From an uncultured Microbacterium sp. (GTDB taxonomy: Bacteria; Actinomycetota; Actinomycetes; Actinomycetales; Microbacteriaceae): a DNA stretch of 37,245 nucleotides. The notes beneath the pieces are model-generated. The model was not told where the DNA came from. It did no database searches and was given only the letters and a program-made list of their open reading frames with translations. Where the stretch lies: NCBI GenBank assembly GCA_947503655.1, contig CANNEP010000025.1, forward strand, positions 1 through 37,245, written 5' to 3'. How positions within the stretch are numbered: the first letter of the stretch is position 1; the number at the start of each line of letters is the position of its first letter. Below are positions 16,797 through 25,025 of the stretch, one piece after another. The position numbers and the translations under genes are program-made.

Positions 16797-16802
16797 TAGG
16801 CT
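16797..16802 (+). promoter_or_regulatory. -10 box TAGGCT, leaderless layout
   Basis: TAGGCT, then GTGACC (6 nt), then ATG 16809. This spacing decides the start over the in-frame GTG at 16803. Confidence 0.5.
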
Positions 16803-16808
16803 GTGACC

Positions 16809-17114
16809 ATGACCTTTCGTTTTGACGACGCCGTGATCGCGGGCGTCCTGCGCCACATGAACGCCGACCACACCGCAGATAATCTGCTCATCGTGCGTGC
16901 GTTTGGCGCGGCCGATGCGACCGACGCGGTCATGACCGGCTTCACCGGTGACGAAGCCACGTGGACAGCAACGACCCCCGACGGCCCGCGGGAGATCACC
17001 GTTGCCTGGCCCGGTGGTTCCATTTCGGAGCGCCCGCAGGTGCGCAAGCAGGTTGTCGCGCTGTACGACGCTGCATGCGAGCGGCTCGGTGTGGAACCGC
17101 GACCCCACGAATAG
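16809..17114 (+). CDS. DUF2470 domain protein (heme-utilisation associated)
   Basis: About 101 aa, a stand-alone DUF2470 domain: VIAGVLRHMNADHTADNLLIVRAFG at the N-terminus carries the H-M-N-x-D-H motif. In HugZ-type heme oxygenases and pyridoxamine-phosphate-oxidase-like proteins this domain sits at the C-terminus and helps bind heme. The heme oxygenase gene begins 57 nt downstream on the same strand, so a role in heme binding or delivery is a reasonable inference. ATG 16809 follows TAGGCT by 6 nt. No iron box is seen before this gene itself. Confidence 0.8.
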   Translation: MTFRFDDAVIAGVLRHMNADHTADNLLIVRAFGAADATDAVMTGFTGDEATWTATTPDGPREITVAWPGGSISERPQVRKQVVALYDAACERLGVEPRPHE

Positions 17115-17144
17115 ACCGTTCATCGAAACCTCGGGCGGCGAGTG

Positions 17145-17159
17145 AGGTTAGCCAAGCCT
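17145..17159 (+). promoter_or_regulatory. DtxR/IdeR-type iron box upstream of heme oxygenase
   Basis: AGGTTAGCCAAGCCT matches 13 of 15 positions of the actinobacterial iron-box core AGGTTAGSCTAACCT. It ends next to the TACTAT -10 box, so bound repressor would block RNA polymerase. Heme oxygenase genes are known DtxR targets in Corynebacterium. Confidence 0.7.
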
Positions 17160-17165
17160 TACTAT
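17160..17165 (+). promoter_or_regulatory. -10 box TACTAT for heme oxygenase
   Basis: TACTAT, then GGAGGC (6 nt), then ATG 17172. GGAGG could double as a ribosome site if transcription starts further upstream. Confidence 0.5.
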
Positions 17166-17171
17166 GGAGGC

Positions 17172-17825
17172 ATGGCTGAACTCATTCCTTTCTCTGCCGC
17201 CATTCGCGACCGCGCTTCTGGCGCGCACTCTGACAGCGAAGGCGCGGGCTTCATGGCGAGCCTGCTCAAGGGCGAACTCAGCCGCGAAGACTATACGGCG
17301 CTCGTCGTACAGCACTACTTCATCTACCTCGCGCTCGAAGAGGCGACCGAGCGCATGCGCAACGACCCGATCGCAGCGCGCTTCATCAGCGACAAGCTGA
17401 CGCGCATTCCGGCACTCGAGACCGACCTCGCATTCTTGCTCGGCGACAACTGGCGCAACGAGATTGTCGCTCTGCCCGCAACGCAGCGCTACGTCGAGCG
17501 CATCGAACAGGTCGGCAAAACGTGGGCCGGCGGCTACGTCGCACACCACTACACCCGCTACCTCGGTGACCTCTCGGGCGGCATCTACATCGGCCGTGTC
17601 GTCGCCCGCCAGTTCGGTTTCGAGACGAACGGCATCGGCTTCTACCTGTTCGGCGACATTGCCGACCCGCGCGCGTTCAAAGACGTGTACCGCACCGAAC
17701 TCGATGAGGCTGGCTGGAGCGAAGACGAGAAGGAGCGCATCATCAACGAAGTGCTCGCCGCCTACCAGTTCAACACCGACATCTTCACCGAGCTCTGGGC
17801 CGAGCACACCGTCGCCGTCGCGTAA
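17172..17825 (+). CDS. hmuO: Biliverdin-producing heme oxygenase
   Basis: 217 aa, the length of HmuO-type enzymes. The proximal heme ligand is His19 in SGAHSDSEGAGFM, and the distal-helix motif GDLSGG lies at residues 132-137. QHYFIYLALEEATERM and the long helical pattern fit the all-alpha fold. The enzyme opens heme to biliverdin, CO and Fe2+, releasing iron from host or environmental heme. It has its own promoter with an iron box, and the DUF2470 gene just upstream points to a small heme-iron unit. No heme transporter genes are in the window. It converges with the helicase gene with no obvious terminator between them. Confidence 0.93.
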   Translation: MAELIPFSAAIRDRASGAHSDSEGAGFMASLLKGELSREDYTALVVQHYFIYLALEEATERMRNDPIAARFISDKLTRIPALETDLAFLLGDNWRNEIVALPATQRYVERIEQVGKTWAGGYVAHHYTRYLGDLSGGIYIGRVVARQFGFETNGIGFYLFGDIADPRAFKDVYRTELDEAGWSEDEKERIINEVLAAYQFNTDIFTELWAEHTVAVA

Positions 17826-17843
17826 CGGCAGCCATAAGTCGCG

Positions 17844-19220
17844 CTACGACGTGACGGGGCGAGCGGTCGCTTGCTGAGAGCGGCGGACGCCGGCCATGAA
17901 GCGCTGCACGTCAGGGTCGACGCGAATGTCGCTGGGGCGAAGCGGACGCGACAAGTAAAGTCCGTCAAGGCTCGTCAGGCGTGACAGCGCGACGTACGTC
18001 TGCCCCGGCGCGAACGCGCCCGAACCCAGGTCGATGATCGCCTGGTCGTAGGTCTTGCCCTGTGACTTGTGGATCGTCACGGCCCACGCGAGCCGCAACG
18101 GAAACTGCGTGAACTCCGCGACGATGTCGCGCTTCAGTTGCTTCGTCGACGCGTTGTACGCGTAGCGGAATCGCTCCCACACCGTCGGCTCGACGTCGAA
18201 CTCATCACCATCCACATCGACGCGCACGCTATCTCCGGAAATGCGCGTGACGGTTCCGATGGTTCCGTTCACGTACCGCGGCGGCTCCGGGAACGAGCCA
18301 ATGTCGTTGCGCAAAAACATCACCTGCGCGCCGATCTTGAGCTTGAGTTCAGCGTCGGCGGGATAGTTCGCTTCGCCCCGGCCGAATTCGCCGTTGATCT
18401 CGGCGACGGCCGTCTGCTCGCGACCGGGGAGGGCGGCGAGGTGGCGACGGTTGATGTTGTTGACGATGTCGTTGCGGGTCGCGAGCGTGATGACCGGGTT
18501 CTCCGGGTCATCCGACGGCGTGCGCGCGCCCTGCGTGTTCAGAACGCCCGCGATATCAGCGGTGACGCGGCCGTAGCGCACGGCGTTGAGCATGGTCTTG
18601 AAACCGTCGTCCGACTGACGGTGAATGTCGACGAGCTCGACGATGTGCAGCGGCGCACCCGGGGTTCCGATGTCGAGCATGCCCGCGTCGCTCGCCTTGC
18701 CCGCCCACACGTGGGCGTCGAAGAACCAGAACGAGCGGTAGTGGTCTTGCACGTACCGCAACTCATCGCCGCGCGGCGGCACCGGGGCAAGCTGATACGG
18801 GTCGCCGAACATAACGACCTGCACGCCACCGAATGGTTCGCCGCGCTTGCCGCGCGCTTGGCGCAGGGCACGGTCCATGCCGTCCATCAGGTCAGCATTG
18901 ACCATTGAAATCTCGTCGATCACGAGGGTGTCGATGGCGTTGAGAATCTTGCGGGTCGGGTCAGACTGCTCAATCTCGCTGTCGGCGATCAAGCCGATCG
19001 GCAGGCGAAACAGCGAGTGAATCGTTTGGCCCTCAACGTTGAGCGCCGCAACACCCGTCGGCGCACAGATCGCGATCTGCTTCGACGTGTTCCACGCCAA
19101 GTACTGAAGCAGCGTGGACTTACCGGTGCCCGCACGCCCCGTCACGAAAACATGCTCACGCGTGTCTTCAATCAGACGGAACACGGCTTCTTGTTCCGCC
19201 GAGAGGGGTGGGAGGTTCAC
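17844..19220 (-). CDS. PIF1-like ATP-dependent helicase
   Basis: 458 aa superfamily 1B helicase. Walker A GRAGTGKST lies near residues 27-35, Walker B VIDEISMVNADLMDGMD near 98-114, then GVQVVMFGDPYQLAPVPP (motif III), and C-terminal LAWAVTIHKSQGKTYDQAIIDLG, the PIF1/RecD2-type motif V-VI with FAPGQTYVALSRLTSLDGLYL. It should be a cytoplasmic 5'-3' DNA helicase. Start is GTG 19220 with AAGGA 6 nt upstream. It stands alone between convergent hmuO and a divergent membrane protein. Confidence 0.9.
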   Translation of the reverse strand: MNLPPLSAEQEAVFRLIEDTREHVFVTGRAGTGKSTLLQYLAWNTSKQIAICAPTGVAALNVEGQTIHSLFRLPIGLIADSEIEQSDPTRKILNAIDTLVIDEISMVNADLMDGMDRALRQARGKRGEPFGGVQVVMFGDPYQLAPVPPRGDELRYVQDHYRSFWFFDAHVWAGKASDAGMLDIGTPGAPLHIVELVDIHRQSDDGFKTMLNAVRYGRVTADIAGVLNTQGARTPSDDPENPVITLATRNDIVNNINRRHLAALPGREQTAVAEINGEFGRGEANYPADAELKLKIGAQVMFLRNDIGSFPEPPRYVNGTIGTVTRISGDSVRVDVDGDEFDVEPTVWERFRYAYNASTKQLKRDIVAEFTQFPLRLAWAVTIHKSQGKTYDQAIIDLGSGAFAPGQTYVALSRLTSLDGLYLSRPLRPSDIRVDPDVQRFMAGVRRSQQATARPVTS

Positions 19221-19339
19221 GATTGTCCTTCAGCTGGGCTTCATTCCATCGTAGTTGCCCGGGTGTGCGCCGCGCCGCGGCGATTCACACCATCAGAGAC
19301 CACCACTCAACGCTCAGGCTCTGCACCGGCGCGAATCCC

Positions 19340-19345
19340 TAGACT
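19340..19345 (+). promoter_or_regulatory. -10 box TAGACT, leaderless layout
   Basis: TAGACT, then GTTCTC (6 nt), then GTG 19352. There is no ribosome site. Confidence 0.5.
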
Positions 19346-19351
19346 GTTCTC

Positions 19352-20410
19352 GTGGAGCCAGAGCAACGCCGCGGCAAGCGCAGACTCGCGCGTGACCTCA
19401 CACTCCTGGCCCTGGCCGGAGTGCTCCTCGCCGTGGGCGGTTTCTTTGGCTACAAGCTGCTCTACACGAACGTCTACGGCCCGGGCGCGTTTGTCGAGAA
19501 ATATTTGACGCTGCTAAGCGAAGGCCGCGCCGCTGACGCGCTTGTCGTACCCGGCGTGAGCGTTGATTCCACCGAGCTCGAAGAAGCTGGCATCGACCCC
19601 ACAGCCTCCGACGCCCTCCTTCGCCGTGATGCCCTCGCACCACTCAGCAACATTGAAATCGTCTCTGAGCGCACCGATGGCGATCTCGTCTTGGTGACCG
19701 CTTCGTACACCGCCGGCGGTGTCAACGGAACCACGACGTTCGCCGTGCAAGAGAACGGCTGGGAGGGGCTGGCGCCGGGATGGAAGTTCGCCCGCACCCC
19801 GCTCGGCGTGATCGATCTCACCGTCTTCGGTTCGATGTCGTACTCGATCAACGGGTTCACGGTCGACAAGCGCCAGGTCTCCATCGACGGCGTCGACGCG
19901 ATTCCCTCCGAGGCGATCCCCATGCTGGTGTTCTCCCCCGGCCTGTATTCGGTCGCTGTCGACACCGCGATCTCCACGGCGAGCGGAACCGCGGTGCTCG
20001 CCGACGTGCCGCTCACATCGGTACCGGTAGTTGTACAGACGCAGCCGACGCCCGAGTTCGTCGAGGTTATCCAAGAGCGCGTGAACGACTTCCTCGTCAC
20101 GCAGTGCGCGTCACAACAGGTTCTGCAGCCCACGAATTGCCCGTTTGGCCTCACGGTCGAAAACCGCATCGCGAACCTGCCCACCTGGACCATTTCGCAA
20201 CTTCCGGCCATCACCGTCGCACCCGATGGTTCCAATTGGCTCATCCCGGAGGTGAGCGCGGTCGCGACCGTCACCGTCGAAATGAAGTCGCTCTACGACG
20301 GATCAACGTGGGAGCGCGTTGAAGACGTGCCGTTCACGATGCGCGGCGCGATTCGCATGACGCCCGATGGGCAAGCGTCGATCAGTATCTCCGCCGTCGA
20401 GCTGGACTAG
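19352..20410 (+). CDS. Hypothetical single-pass membrane protein
   Basis: 352 aa. A basic N-terminus (EQRRGKRRLARD) and one membrane helix (about residues 15-36) precede a large outward-facing part, so it is probably anchored with the C-terminus outside. Residues 43-65 (GPGAFVEKYLTLLSEGRAADAL) look like the start of an NTF2-like or DUF4878-like domain that often follows such anchors. Two cysteines (about residues 251 and 260) could form a disulfide. I recognise no enzyme motif. GTG 19352 sits 6 nt after TAGACT. Divergent from the helicase gene and convergent with CopD-CtaG. Confidence 0.8.
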   Translation: MEPEQRRGKRRLARDLTLLALAGVLLAVGGFFGYKLLYTNVYGPGAFVEKYLTLLSEGRAADALVVPGVSVDSTELEEAGIDPTASDALLRRDALAPLSNIEIVSERTDGDLVLVTASYTAGGVNGTTTFAVQENGWEGLAPGWKFARTPLGVIDLTVFGSMSYSINGFTVDKRQVSIDGVDAIPSEAIPMLVFSPGLYSVAVDTAISTASGTAVLADVPLTSVPVVVQTQPTPEFVEVIQERVNDFLVTQCASQQVLQPTNCPFGLTVENRIANLPTWTISQLPAITVAPDGSNWLIPEVSAVATVTVEMKSLYDGSTWERVEDVPFTMRGAIRMTPDGQASISISAVELD

Positions 20411-20455
20411 CGGAACCATTCAGTTGCGCTGCGAGCGCCGCAATGCGTCGTGCGG

Positions 20456-22429
20456 CTACTCGCCGCGGGCGGCGTCGCGCTCAGCCATGTACGCGAGCTT
20501 GGCGTTGTACTCTTCGAGTTCGGCGTCGCCCGTGCGGTCAGCGTGCCGGTCGCGGCTGCGCTGGAGGCGCTCGTCGCTGCGGCTCCACTGGATCGCGATA
20601 ACGATGCCGGTGATGAGCGTCGGAATCTCACCGATCGACCACGCGATGCCGCCGCCCACGTACTGATCCGCCATCGGCGTATTGCCCCACGTGCGACCCA
20701 TCGAGCCGTACCATTCGGCGGCCATCAGCCCCTCGTTCATCATGATGGCCATGCCGAAGAAGGCGTGCATCGCGGCGACCGCGACGAGCGTGATGAGGCG
20801 GCCCGCGTACGGGAAGCGGAACGGAATCGGGTCGATGCCAACAAGGGTGAGCACGAACAGGTAGCCCGAGATCAAGAAGTGGGCGACCATCCAGATGTGA
20901 CCGAGGTGGTCATACAGTGCCCAGCGGAACAGGTCGGTGTAGTAGAACAGCCACAGCGAGCCGACGAAGATGGCGGCGGCAACGATGGGGTGCGTGATGA
21001 CCTTGGAGTACGGCGAGTGGATTGCCCACATCACCCATTCGCGCACGCCACGGGTGCCATCGCGACGCTTGTCGACAGCGCGAAGCAGCAGGGTGATCGC
21101 GGAACCAAAGACAAGGCACAGCGGAATCGCCATGGCCAGCAACATGTGGCCCATCATGTGCACGCTGAACAGGTAGGCCTGGTAGGCGTTGATCGGGCCG
21201 TTCGTCACCCAGATCAGCAGCAGCATGCCGAGAATCCACAGGACCGTGCGGTAGATCGGCCAGTGGTCGCCCCGGCGGTGCAGACGGTAGACACCCATCA
21301 GGTACAGCACGATGCCACCAACGGCGAACGACAGCCACAGGATGTCGATGTTCCACTCGGAGAACCAGCGGTCGATCGTGAGCTCGGGCGGCAGCGGTGC
21401 GTTGGTGAGGCGCTCTGCGGGCGTGCGCGAGACACCGGTCGACAGCAGCGCCACAGGAGACGGTGTGCGGGCAAGAGCCGCGGCCACACCGCTCGCGATA
21501 CCCATCACAGCAAGTTCGAGGGCGACGAGGCCCCAGAACGGCGCTGCCGTCTTCGCAGAGTCGGTCTTGGCGATGAGCTTGGTGCGGTACATCGCACCAA
21601 ACAGGCCGAGCGCGAGGAGAGCTATGACCTTGGCGATCACGAGCACACCGTAGGGGGAGAACAGGTACTGCCAGTCGCCGAGTCCGGTGAACGCGCGCAC
21701 CACACCACTGAGCGCGACGACGATGAAAGCGGCCAGCGCGAGCGACGAGTACCGCAGCAGCACCGTGGTGATGTTCTTCACGTGGGGACGCACGATGACG
21801 ATCGCGAGAAGGCCACCGACCCAGACGCCGGCACCGATGACGTGCATGCCGAGCGACGAGACCGCGAGGTTGTGGTTAGCCAGGTCGCCAGCGTGGCCCT
21901 GCGTGACCATGGGCATCGCGACCGCGACGGTGAGGACGGCGGCGAAGAGCGTCGCGAGCCACGAACGCCACGCGAACGTCAGCACCGTCAGCGCGGCCGC
22001 ACCGATCGTCGTGAGCAGCCACGCGGTTCCGAGCGGGTTGTCCGTCAGGTAGCGGCCCAACTGTTGCCCGAAGTCGGGGCCGAGTGAAACCTGCGGGTTA
22101 AAAACCAGGACGAAGTTGAAGAACGCTGCGGTACCCGCTGACACCGTCAGCAGACCGGCGGCGAATGACGCTGTGTCAAGCAGCACGTCGTAGGCGCGGT
22201 CGCCCGGCTTAAACGCGAACAGCGCCATCACGAGAGCGCCGAGAGCTGCCGCCAGCGAAAGGTTGACGAACATCTTCGCGATCGGCAGACCCCACCGGGC
22301 CACGGGGCCGGGGTCACCGAGGTCAAGCGGTGCCGCGCCTTGGCCATAGGCGAGTCCGATCACGATAGCGACGACAGCCGCGACGATCAGAATCACCGGG
22401 CCGAGGGCCCGCAACGTGCGCGGTTTCAC
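20456..22429 (-). CDS. CopD-CtaG fusion: copper resistance / cytochrome c oxidase assembly membrane protein
   Basis: 657 aa with about 15 hydrophobic helices. The N-terminal half (to about residue 340) fits CopD, with helices such as MHVIGAGVWVGGLLAIVIV, whose His residues are typical copper ligands. The C-terminal half fits the CtaG/caa3 assembly domain (PF09678): VHMMGHMLLAMAIPLCLVFG and HFLISGYLFVLTLVGIDP. Such fusions are common in actinobacteria and are thought to move copper for cytochrome oxidase. Start GTG 22429 lies 6 nt (AGAAGG) after TAGGCT. It is monocistronic, between the convergent 352-aa protein gene and the HU terminator. Confidence 0.9.
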   Translation of the reverse strand: MKPRTLRALGPVILIVAAVVAIVIGLAYGQGAAPLDLGDPGPVARWGLPIAKMFVNLSLAAALGALVMALFAFKPGDRAYDVLLDTASFAAGLLTVSAGTAAFFNFVLVFNPQVSLGPDFGQQLGRYLTDNPLGTAWLLTTIGAAALTVLTFAWRSWLATLFAAVLTVAVAMPMVTQGHAGDLANHNLAVSSLGMHVIGAGVWVGGLLAIVIVRPHVKNITTVLLRYSSLALAAFIVVALSGVVRAFTGLGDWQYLFSPYGVLVIAKVIALLALGLFGAMYRTKLIAKTDSAKTAAPFWGLVALELAVMGIASGVAAALARTPSPVALLSTGVSRTPAERLTNAPLPPELTIDRWFSEWNIDILWLSFAVGGIVLYLMGVYRLHRRGDHWPIYRTVLWILGMLLLIWVTNGPINAYQAYLFSVHMMGHMLLAMAIPLCLVFGSAITLLLRAVDKRRDGTRGVREWVMWAIHSPYSKVITHPIVAAAIFVGSLWLFYYTDLFRWALYDHLGHIWMVAHFLISGYLFVLTLVGIDPIPFRFPYAGRLITLVAVAAMHAFFGMAIMMNEGLMAAEWYGSMGRTWGNTPMADQYVGGGIAWSIGEIPTLITGIVIAIQWSRSDERLQRSRDRHADRTGDAELEEYNAKLAYMAERDAARGE

Positions 22430-22435
22430 CCTTCT

Positions 22436-22441
22436 AGCCTA
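22436..22441 (-). promoter_or_regulatory. -10 box TAGGCT, leaderless layout
   Basis: Minus-strand TAGGCT, then AGAAGG, then GTG 22429 of the CopD-CtaG gene. Confidence 0.5.
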
Positions 22442-22497
22442 GGCGCTCGCCCCTGGGTGCTCGCCCGTCACGTGCCCGGCGTGCGTGACCACAGAGA

Positions 22498-22536
22498 AAA
22501 CAACAGAGGGCGCCGCGCGATGCGACACCCTCTGTT
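22498..22536 (-). terminator. Rho-independent terminator after HU
   Basis: On the minus strand AACAGAGGG (22536-22528) pairs with CCCTCTGTT (22510-22502), with further pairing inside, then GTTTTC. It lies 12 nt past the HU stop codon. Confidence 0.85.
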
Positions 22537-22548
22537 CAGAAAGCTGAA

Positions 22549-22836
22549 TTACTTGACAGCTGCCTTGAGCTTGGAACCAGCGGTCACCTTGACGCGCTTG
22601 CCAGCAGGAATCTTGATCTCTGCACCGGTCTGCGGGTTGCGGCCCGTGCGTGCGGACGTGTCGACCTGCTCGAACGCGATCCAACCCGGGATCGAAACCT
22701 TCGCACCCTTAGCAACAGCGTCAGAAACCGTAGCGAACAGTGCGTCGAGAACACCCGACACCGAAGCCTGGCTCTGACCGGTTGCCGAAGCGATGCTTGC
22801 GACGAGCTCAGTCTTGGTGATGTTCTTGTCAGCCAT
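22549..22836 (-). CDS. hup: DNA-binding protein HU
   Basis: 95 aa, the short HU form without the long Lys/Ala-rich tail of mycobacterial HupB. MADKNITKTELVASIASATGQS is the helical dimerisation part; VSIPGWIAFEQVDTSARTGRNP and the beta-arm residues around GAEIKIPAGKRVKVTAGSKLKAAV follow in standard order. It is a nucleoid protein that bends DNA and compacts the chromosome. Start ATG 22836 with GGAGG 7-8 nt upstream; the frame is open further upstream but the family start is unmistakable. A strong terminator follows. Confidence 0.95.
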   Translation of the reverse strand: MADKNITKTELVASIASATGQSQASVSGVLDALFATVSDAVAKGAKVSIPGWIAFEQVDTSARTGRNPQTGAEIKIPAGKRVKVTAGSKLKAAVK

Positions 22837-23146
22837 GTGTTGTCCTCCAGCGGCGACATTTCGCCGCCTGTTATTGCTTGTGGTCTGCGGGCTTTCGCCC
22901 CCAGGTGGTCGATCGACCGCCTTGAATGTACCAATGGAATCTGACACTCGCCCGGTTTTCCGCGAGTTTTCACGATTTTTGACAGCGTGTCGCGTGAAGA
23001 ATGAGGTTTTTGGGATTGATGTGACTGATGTGACTGCTCGTTATGGCTCCAGGTCACCAATGTGTGTCGATCCCGCTGTGCACCCGGCGAAACCCCCGGT
23101 TATGCGGCAGGATAGGGGCGGTTGACATTGCATTTCGGAGGTAACC
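22837..23146. other. Divergent promoter region between HU and a membrane protein gene
   Basis: 310 bases with no gene. On the minus strand a candidate -10 TACATT (22930-22925) would give HU a leader of about 90 nt. The leader ends in a perfect hairpin, arms GCGGCGA (22850-22856) and TCGCCGC (22861-22867), right before the GGAGG ribosome site. The middle part (22950-23050) is AT-richer than its surroundings, and a 9-bp unit (TGATGTGAC) is repeated twice near 23018-23035. No riboswitch or tRNA is recognised. Confidence 0.5.
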
Positions 23147-24031
23147 GTGGCCCAAGCGCCCAAGTCCAACAAGAAGGTCGTTCGCGTCGAGTCGTCGACG
23201 CCCTCGTCAGCAGAGGCATCGGCCACGGGGGCTGAGGCCACCTGGAAGCCCACGGCTGAGGCGAAGAAGAAGGCCACGACCTTCCGCATCGTCGCTTTCG
23301 TGCTGTGGATTCTCGCGATCGCCGGTGAAGCATTCACGATCTTCTACGTGCTGCGTCAGGTACCGGTCAAGATGTGGCTACTGATAGTCATGATCGTCGT
23401 CATCGGCATCTTGGCGATCGCTGGTTCGCTCCTCTGGAAGAACGCCAACAAGCTTGACCCGGCTTCGCGTAAAGACACCGTGCGTTTCTTCATCCAGAAC
23501 CAGCTGGGCCTGATCATGACGATCATCGCCTTCCTGCCGCTCATCATCCTGATCTTCACGAACAAGAACATGGACGGCAAGCAGAAGGCGATCGCCGGTT
23601 CCGTCGGTATCGTAGTCGCACTCGTCGCCGGCTACTTTGGCCTGAGCCTGAACGCACCGTCGGTGGAGCAGTACACCGCCGAGACCGGCATCGTGCACGC
23701 GATCACCGGCAAAGACGAAGTCACGTGGACCAAGGGCGGTAGTGTCTACCACCTGTGCGCCGCGGTCTCTGCCGTCAACAAGGAATCGAAAGACGGCCAG
23801 ATCTACGTCGGCACGTCGCAAGACGCCCGCGACGCCGGCAAGGAGCGCCTGACGCTCCAGCTGCCCGCAGAGCTCAAGGAGTGCGGCTACGCCGACTACG
23901 TTCTCCCCGCGAACTGGGAGAAGGTCGTTCGCGGCGAAGAGCCCTTCGTCGCTGAAGACTGGGCACAGGGCACCCCGGCTATCGAAGAGTCCGGTGAGCC
24001 GACCGACGAAGAGTCCACCGACTCCGAGTAA
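23147..24031 (+). CDS. Hypothetical four-helix membrane protein
   Basis: 294 aa from GTG 23147 with GGAGG 6-7 nt upstream. A Lys/Ser/Ala-rich cytoplasmic N-terminus (about 1-45) is followed by about four membrane helices (about 48-70, 76-97, 120-142, 150-170). A hydrophilic C-terminal domain (about 175-270) has two Cys (about 205 and 246), and an acidic tail rich in Glu, Ser and Thr follows. I do not recognise a named family. Divergent from HU and followed by a long perfect hairpin. Confidence 0.8.
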   Translation: MAQAPKSNKKVVRVESSTPSSAEASATGAEATWKPTAEAKKKATTFRIVAFVLWILAIAGEAFTIFYVLRQVPVKMWLLIVMIVVIGILAIAGSLLWKNANKLDPASRKDTVRFFIQNQLGLIMTIIAFLPLIILIFTNKNMDGKQKAIAGSVGIVVALVAGYFGLSLNAPSVEQYTAETGIVHAITGKDEVTWTKGGSVYHLCAAVSAVNKESKDGQIYVGTSQDARDAGKERLTLQLPAELKECGYADYVLPANWEKVVRGEEPFVAEDWAQGTPAIEESGEPTDEESTDSE

Positions 24032-24040
24032 CGCCTACGC

Positions 24041-24082
24041 ACAAAGGCTCCGAGCCTGCCTGACGGCGCTCGGAGCCTTTGT
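24041..24082. terminator. Hairpin terminator between convergent genes
   Basis: Perfect 15-bp arms: ACAAAGGCTCCGAGC (24041-24055) and GCTCGGAGCCTTTGT (24068-24082), loop 12 nt. Each arm ends in AAA/TTT, so it can serve both strands, though the T-run is short. Confidence 0.8.
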
Positions 24083-24128
24083 CGTAGGTGCAGGAACCAC
24101 AAAGGACAGGACAGCCGCCGGGAACGCC

Positions 24129-24160
24129 AAAAGGGCGCCTCCCGAAGGAGACGCCCTTTT
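24129..24160 (-). terminator. Rho-independent terminator of rpmB-rpmG-rpsN operon
   Basis: Minus-strand AAAAGGGCGTCTCC - TTCG - GGAGGCGCCCTTTT, 11 nt past the rpsN stop codon. Long stem with a stable TTCG loop and a T tract. Confidence 0.88.
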
Positions 24161-24171
24161 GTGAAAAGTGC

Positions 24172-24477
24172 TTACCAGCTCGACTTGGTAACACCCGGAA
24201 GCTCACCGCGGTGAGCCATGTCGCGGAAGCGAACACGGGAGATACCGAACTTGGAGAGGTGACCACGCGGGCGACCGTCGATGACGTCGCGGTTGCGAAC
24301 GCGCACCGGCGAAGCGTTGCGGGGCAGCTTCTGCAGGCCGAGGCGGGCAGCTTCGCGCTGCTCGTCGGTCGAGGTGGGGTCAACCAGAGCCTTCTTGAGC
24401 TCCAGGCGCTTAGCGGCGTAGCGCTCGACGATGACCTTGCGCTGCTCGTTCTTAGCGATCTTGCTCTTCTTAGCCAT
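24172..24477 (-). CDS. rpsN: 30S ribosomal protein S14 (zinc-free 101-aa form)
   Basis: 101 aa. [41 protein letters not shown] and [21 protein letters not shown] are S14 hallmarks. It is the long C-minus form, with no CXXC zinc ribbon, so it does not need zinc. It is the third gene after rpmB and rpmG; the start lies 2 nt past the rpmG stop, with GAGGAG inside the rpmG end as ribosome site. This gene set is repressed by Zur in several actinobacteria, but I see no Zur box before this operon. Confidence 0.97.
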   Translation of the reverse strand: MAKKSKIAKNEQRKVIVERYAAKRLELKKALVDPTSTDEQREAARLGLQKLPRNASPVRVRNRDVIDGRPRGHLSKFGISRVRFRDMAHRGELPGVTKSSW

Positions 24478-24479
24478 TC

Positions 24480-24650
24480 TTAACGCTCCTCTCGGAACTC
24501 AACGTGCTTGCGTACGACGGGGTCGTACTTCTTCAGCACCAGACGGTCGGGGTTGTTGCGACGGTTCTTGCGGGTCACGTAGGTGTAACCCGTGCCAGCC
24601 GTCGACTTCATCTTGATGATCGGACGAATGTCCTGAGCCTTCTTCGCCAT
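24480..24650 (-). CDS. rpmG: 50S ribosomal protein L33 (zinc-free form)
   Basis: 56 aa. [19 protein letters not shown], then [18 protein letters not shown] and [18 protein letters not shown], the complete L33 sequence. No CXXC pairs, so it is the zinc-independent form. ATG 24650 overlaps the rpmB stop by one base in TAATG, implying translational coupling. Confidence 0.96.
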   Translation of the reverse strand: MAKKAQDIRPIIKMKSTAGTGYTYVTRKNRRNNPDRLVLKKYDPVVRKHVEFREER

Positions 24651-24886
24651 TAGAGCTTCACACCCTTCGCGAGGAGGTCCTTAACGACCGACTCAATTCC
24701 GCGAGCGTCAATAACCTTGATGCCCTTAGCCGAGACGTTGAGCGTGACCTTGCGGCCGAGCGATGCAACGTAGTAGGTCTTCTTCTGCACGTTCGGGTCG
24801 AAGCGGCGCTTCGTCCGGCGGTGCGAGTGGCTGATGTTGTGACCGAAGCCGGGAACAGCTCCTGTCACCTGGCACACTGCTGCCAT
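24650..24886 (-). CDS. rpmB: 50S ribosomal protein L28
   Basis: 78 aa, normal L28 length. [34 protein letters not shown] and [19 protein letters not shown] are diagnostic. Only one Cys is present, so it is also the zinc-free type. It is first gene of the rpmB-rpmG-rpsN operon, with AAGGAG 6 nt before ATG. The 130-nt upstream leader is highly structured and described separately. Confidence 0.96.
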   Translation of the reverse strand: MAAVCQVTGAVPGFGHNISHSHRRTKRRFDPNVQKKTYYVASLGRKVTLNVSAKGIKVIDARGIESVVKDLLAKGVKL

Positions 24887-25025
24887 GGTGTCTCCTTCTG
24901 TACCGTGAAGCCGGACGGCTTCACCCAAGATCCCTTGTCTGCACACGCCTTTCCACCACTCATTTCTGAGTCAGAAGGAAGGGAATGTACGAACTGCGTG
25001 CTGGAGTGCCCGCAGACAAGGGATC
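24887..25025 (-). promoter_or_regulatory. Structured 5' leader of rpmB-rpmG-rpsN
   Basis: A perfect 14-bp inverted repeat brackets the leader: GATCCCTTGTCTGC (24929-24942) and GCAGACAAGGGATC (25012-25025). Nearer the gene, GTGAAGCC/GGCTTCAC (24905-24912 and 24917-24924) forms a hairpin with a 4-nt loop just before the ribosome site. The far arm starts directly after the -10 box. Such architecture suggests feedback control of ribosomal protein synthesis by RNA structure, or a DNA-level operator pair. Confidence 0.6.

Noticed and set aside
21779..21792. Second parS-like CACGTG site inside CopD-CtaG
   Set aside because: CTTCACGTGGGGAC matches the parS core at only about 10 of 14 positions and is not symmetrical.
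20450..22087. Rightward open frame of 545 codons
   Set aside because: Shadow of the CopD-CtaG gene: very Arg/Asp/His/Gln-rich, low-complexity, with no hydrophobic core.
23016..23036. Tandem 9-bp repeat in the HU upstream region
   Set aside because: Only two short copies; too little to call a functional repeat, so it is mentioned only in the intergenic description.
23122..23127. TTGACA as -35 box for the 23147 gene
   Set aside because: A -10 box at 16-18 bp spacing would fall on the start codon, and none is there; the gene has its own GGAGG site, so its promoter must lie further upstream.
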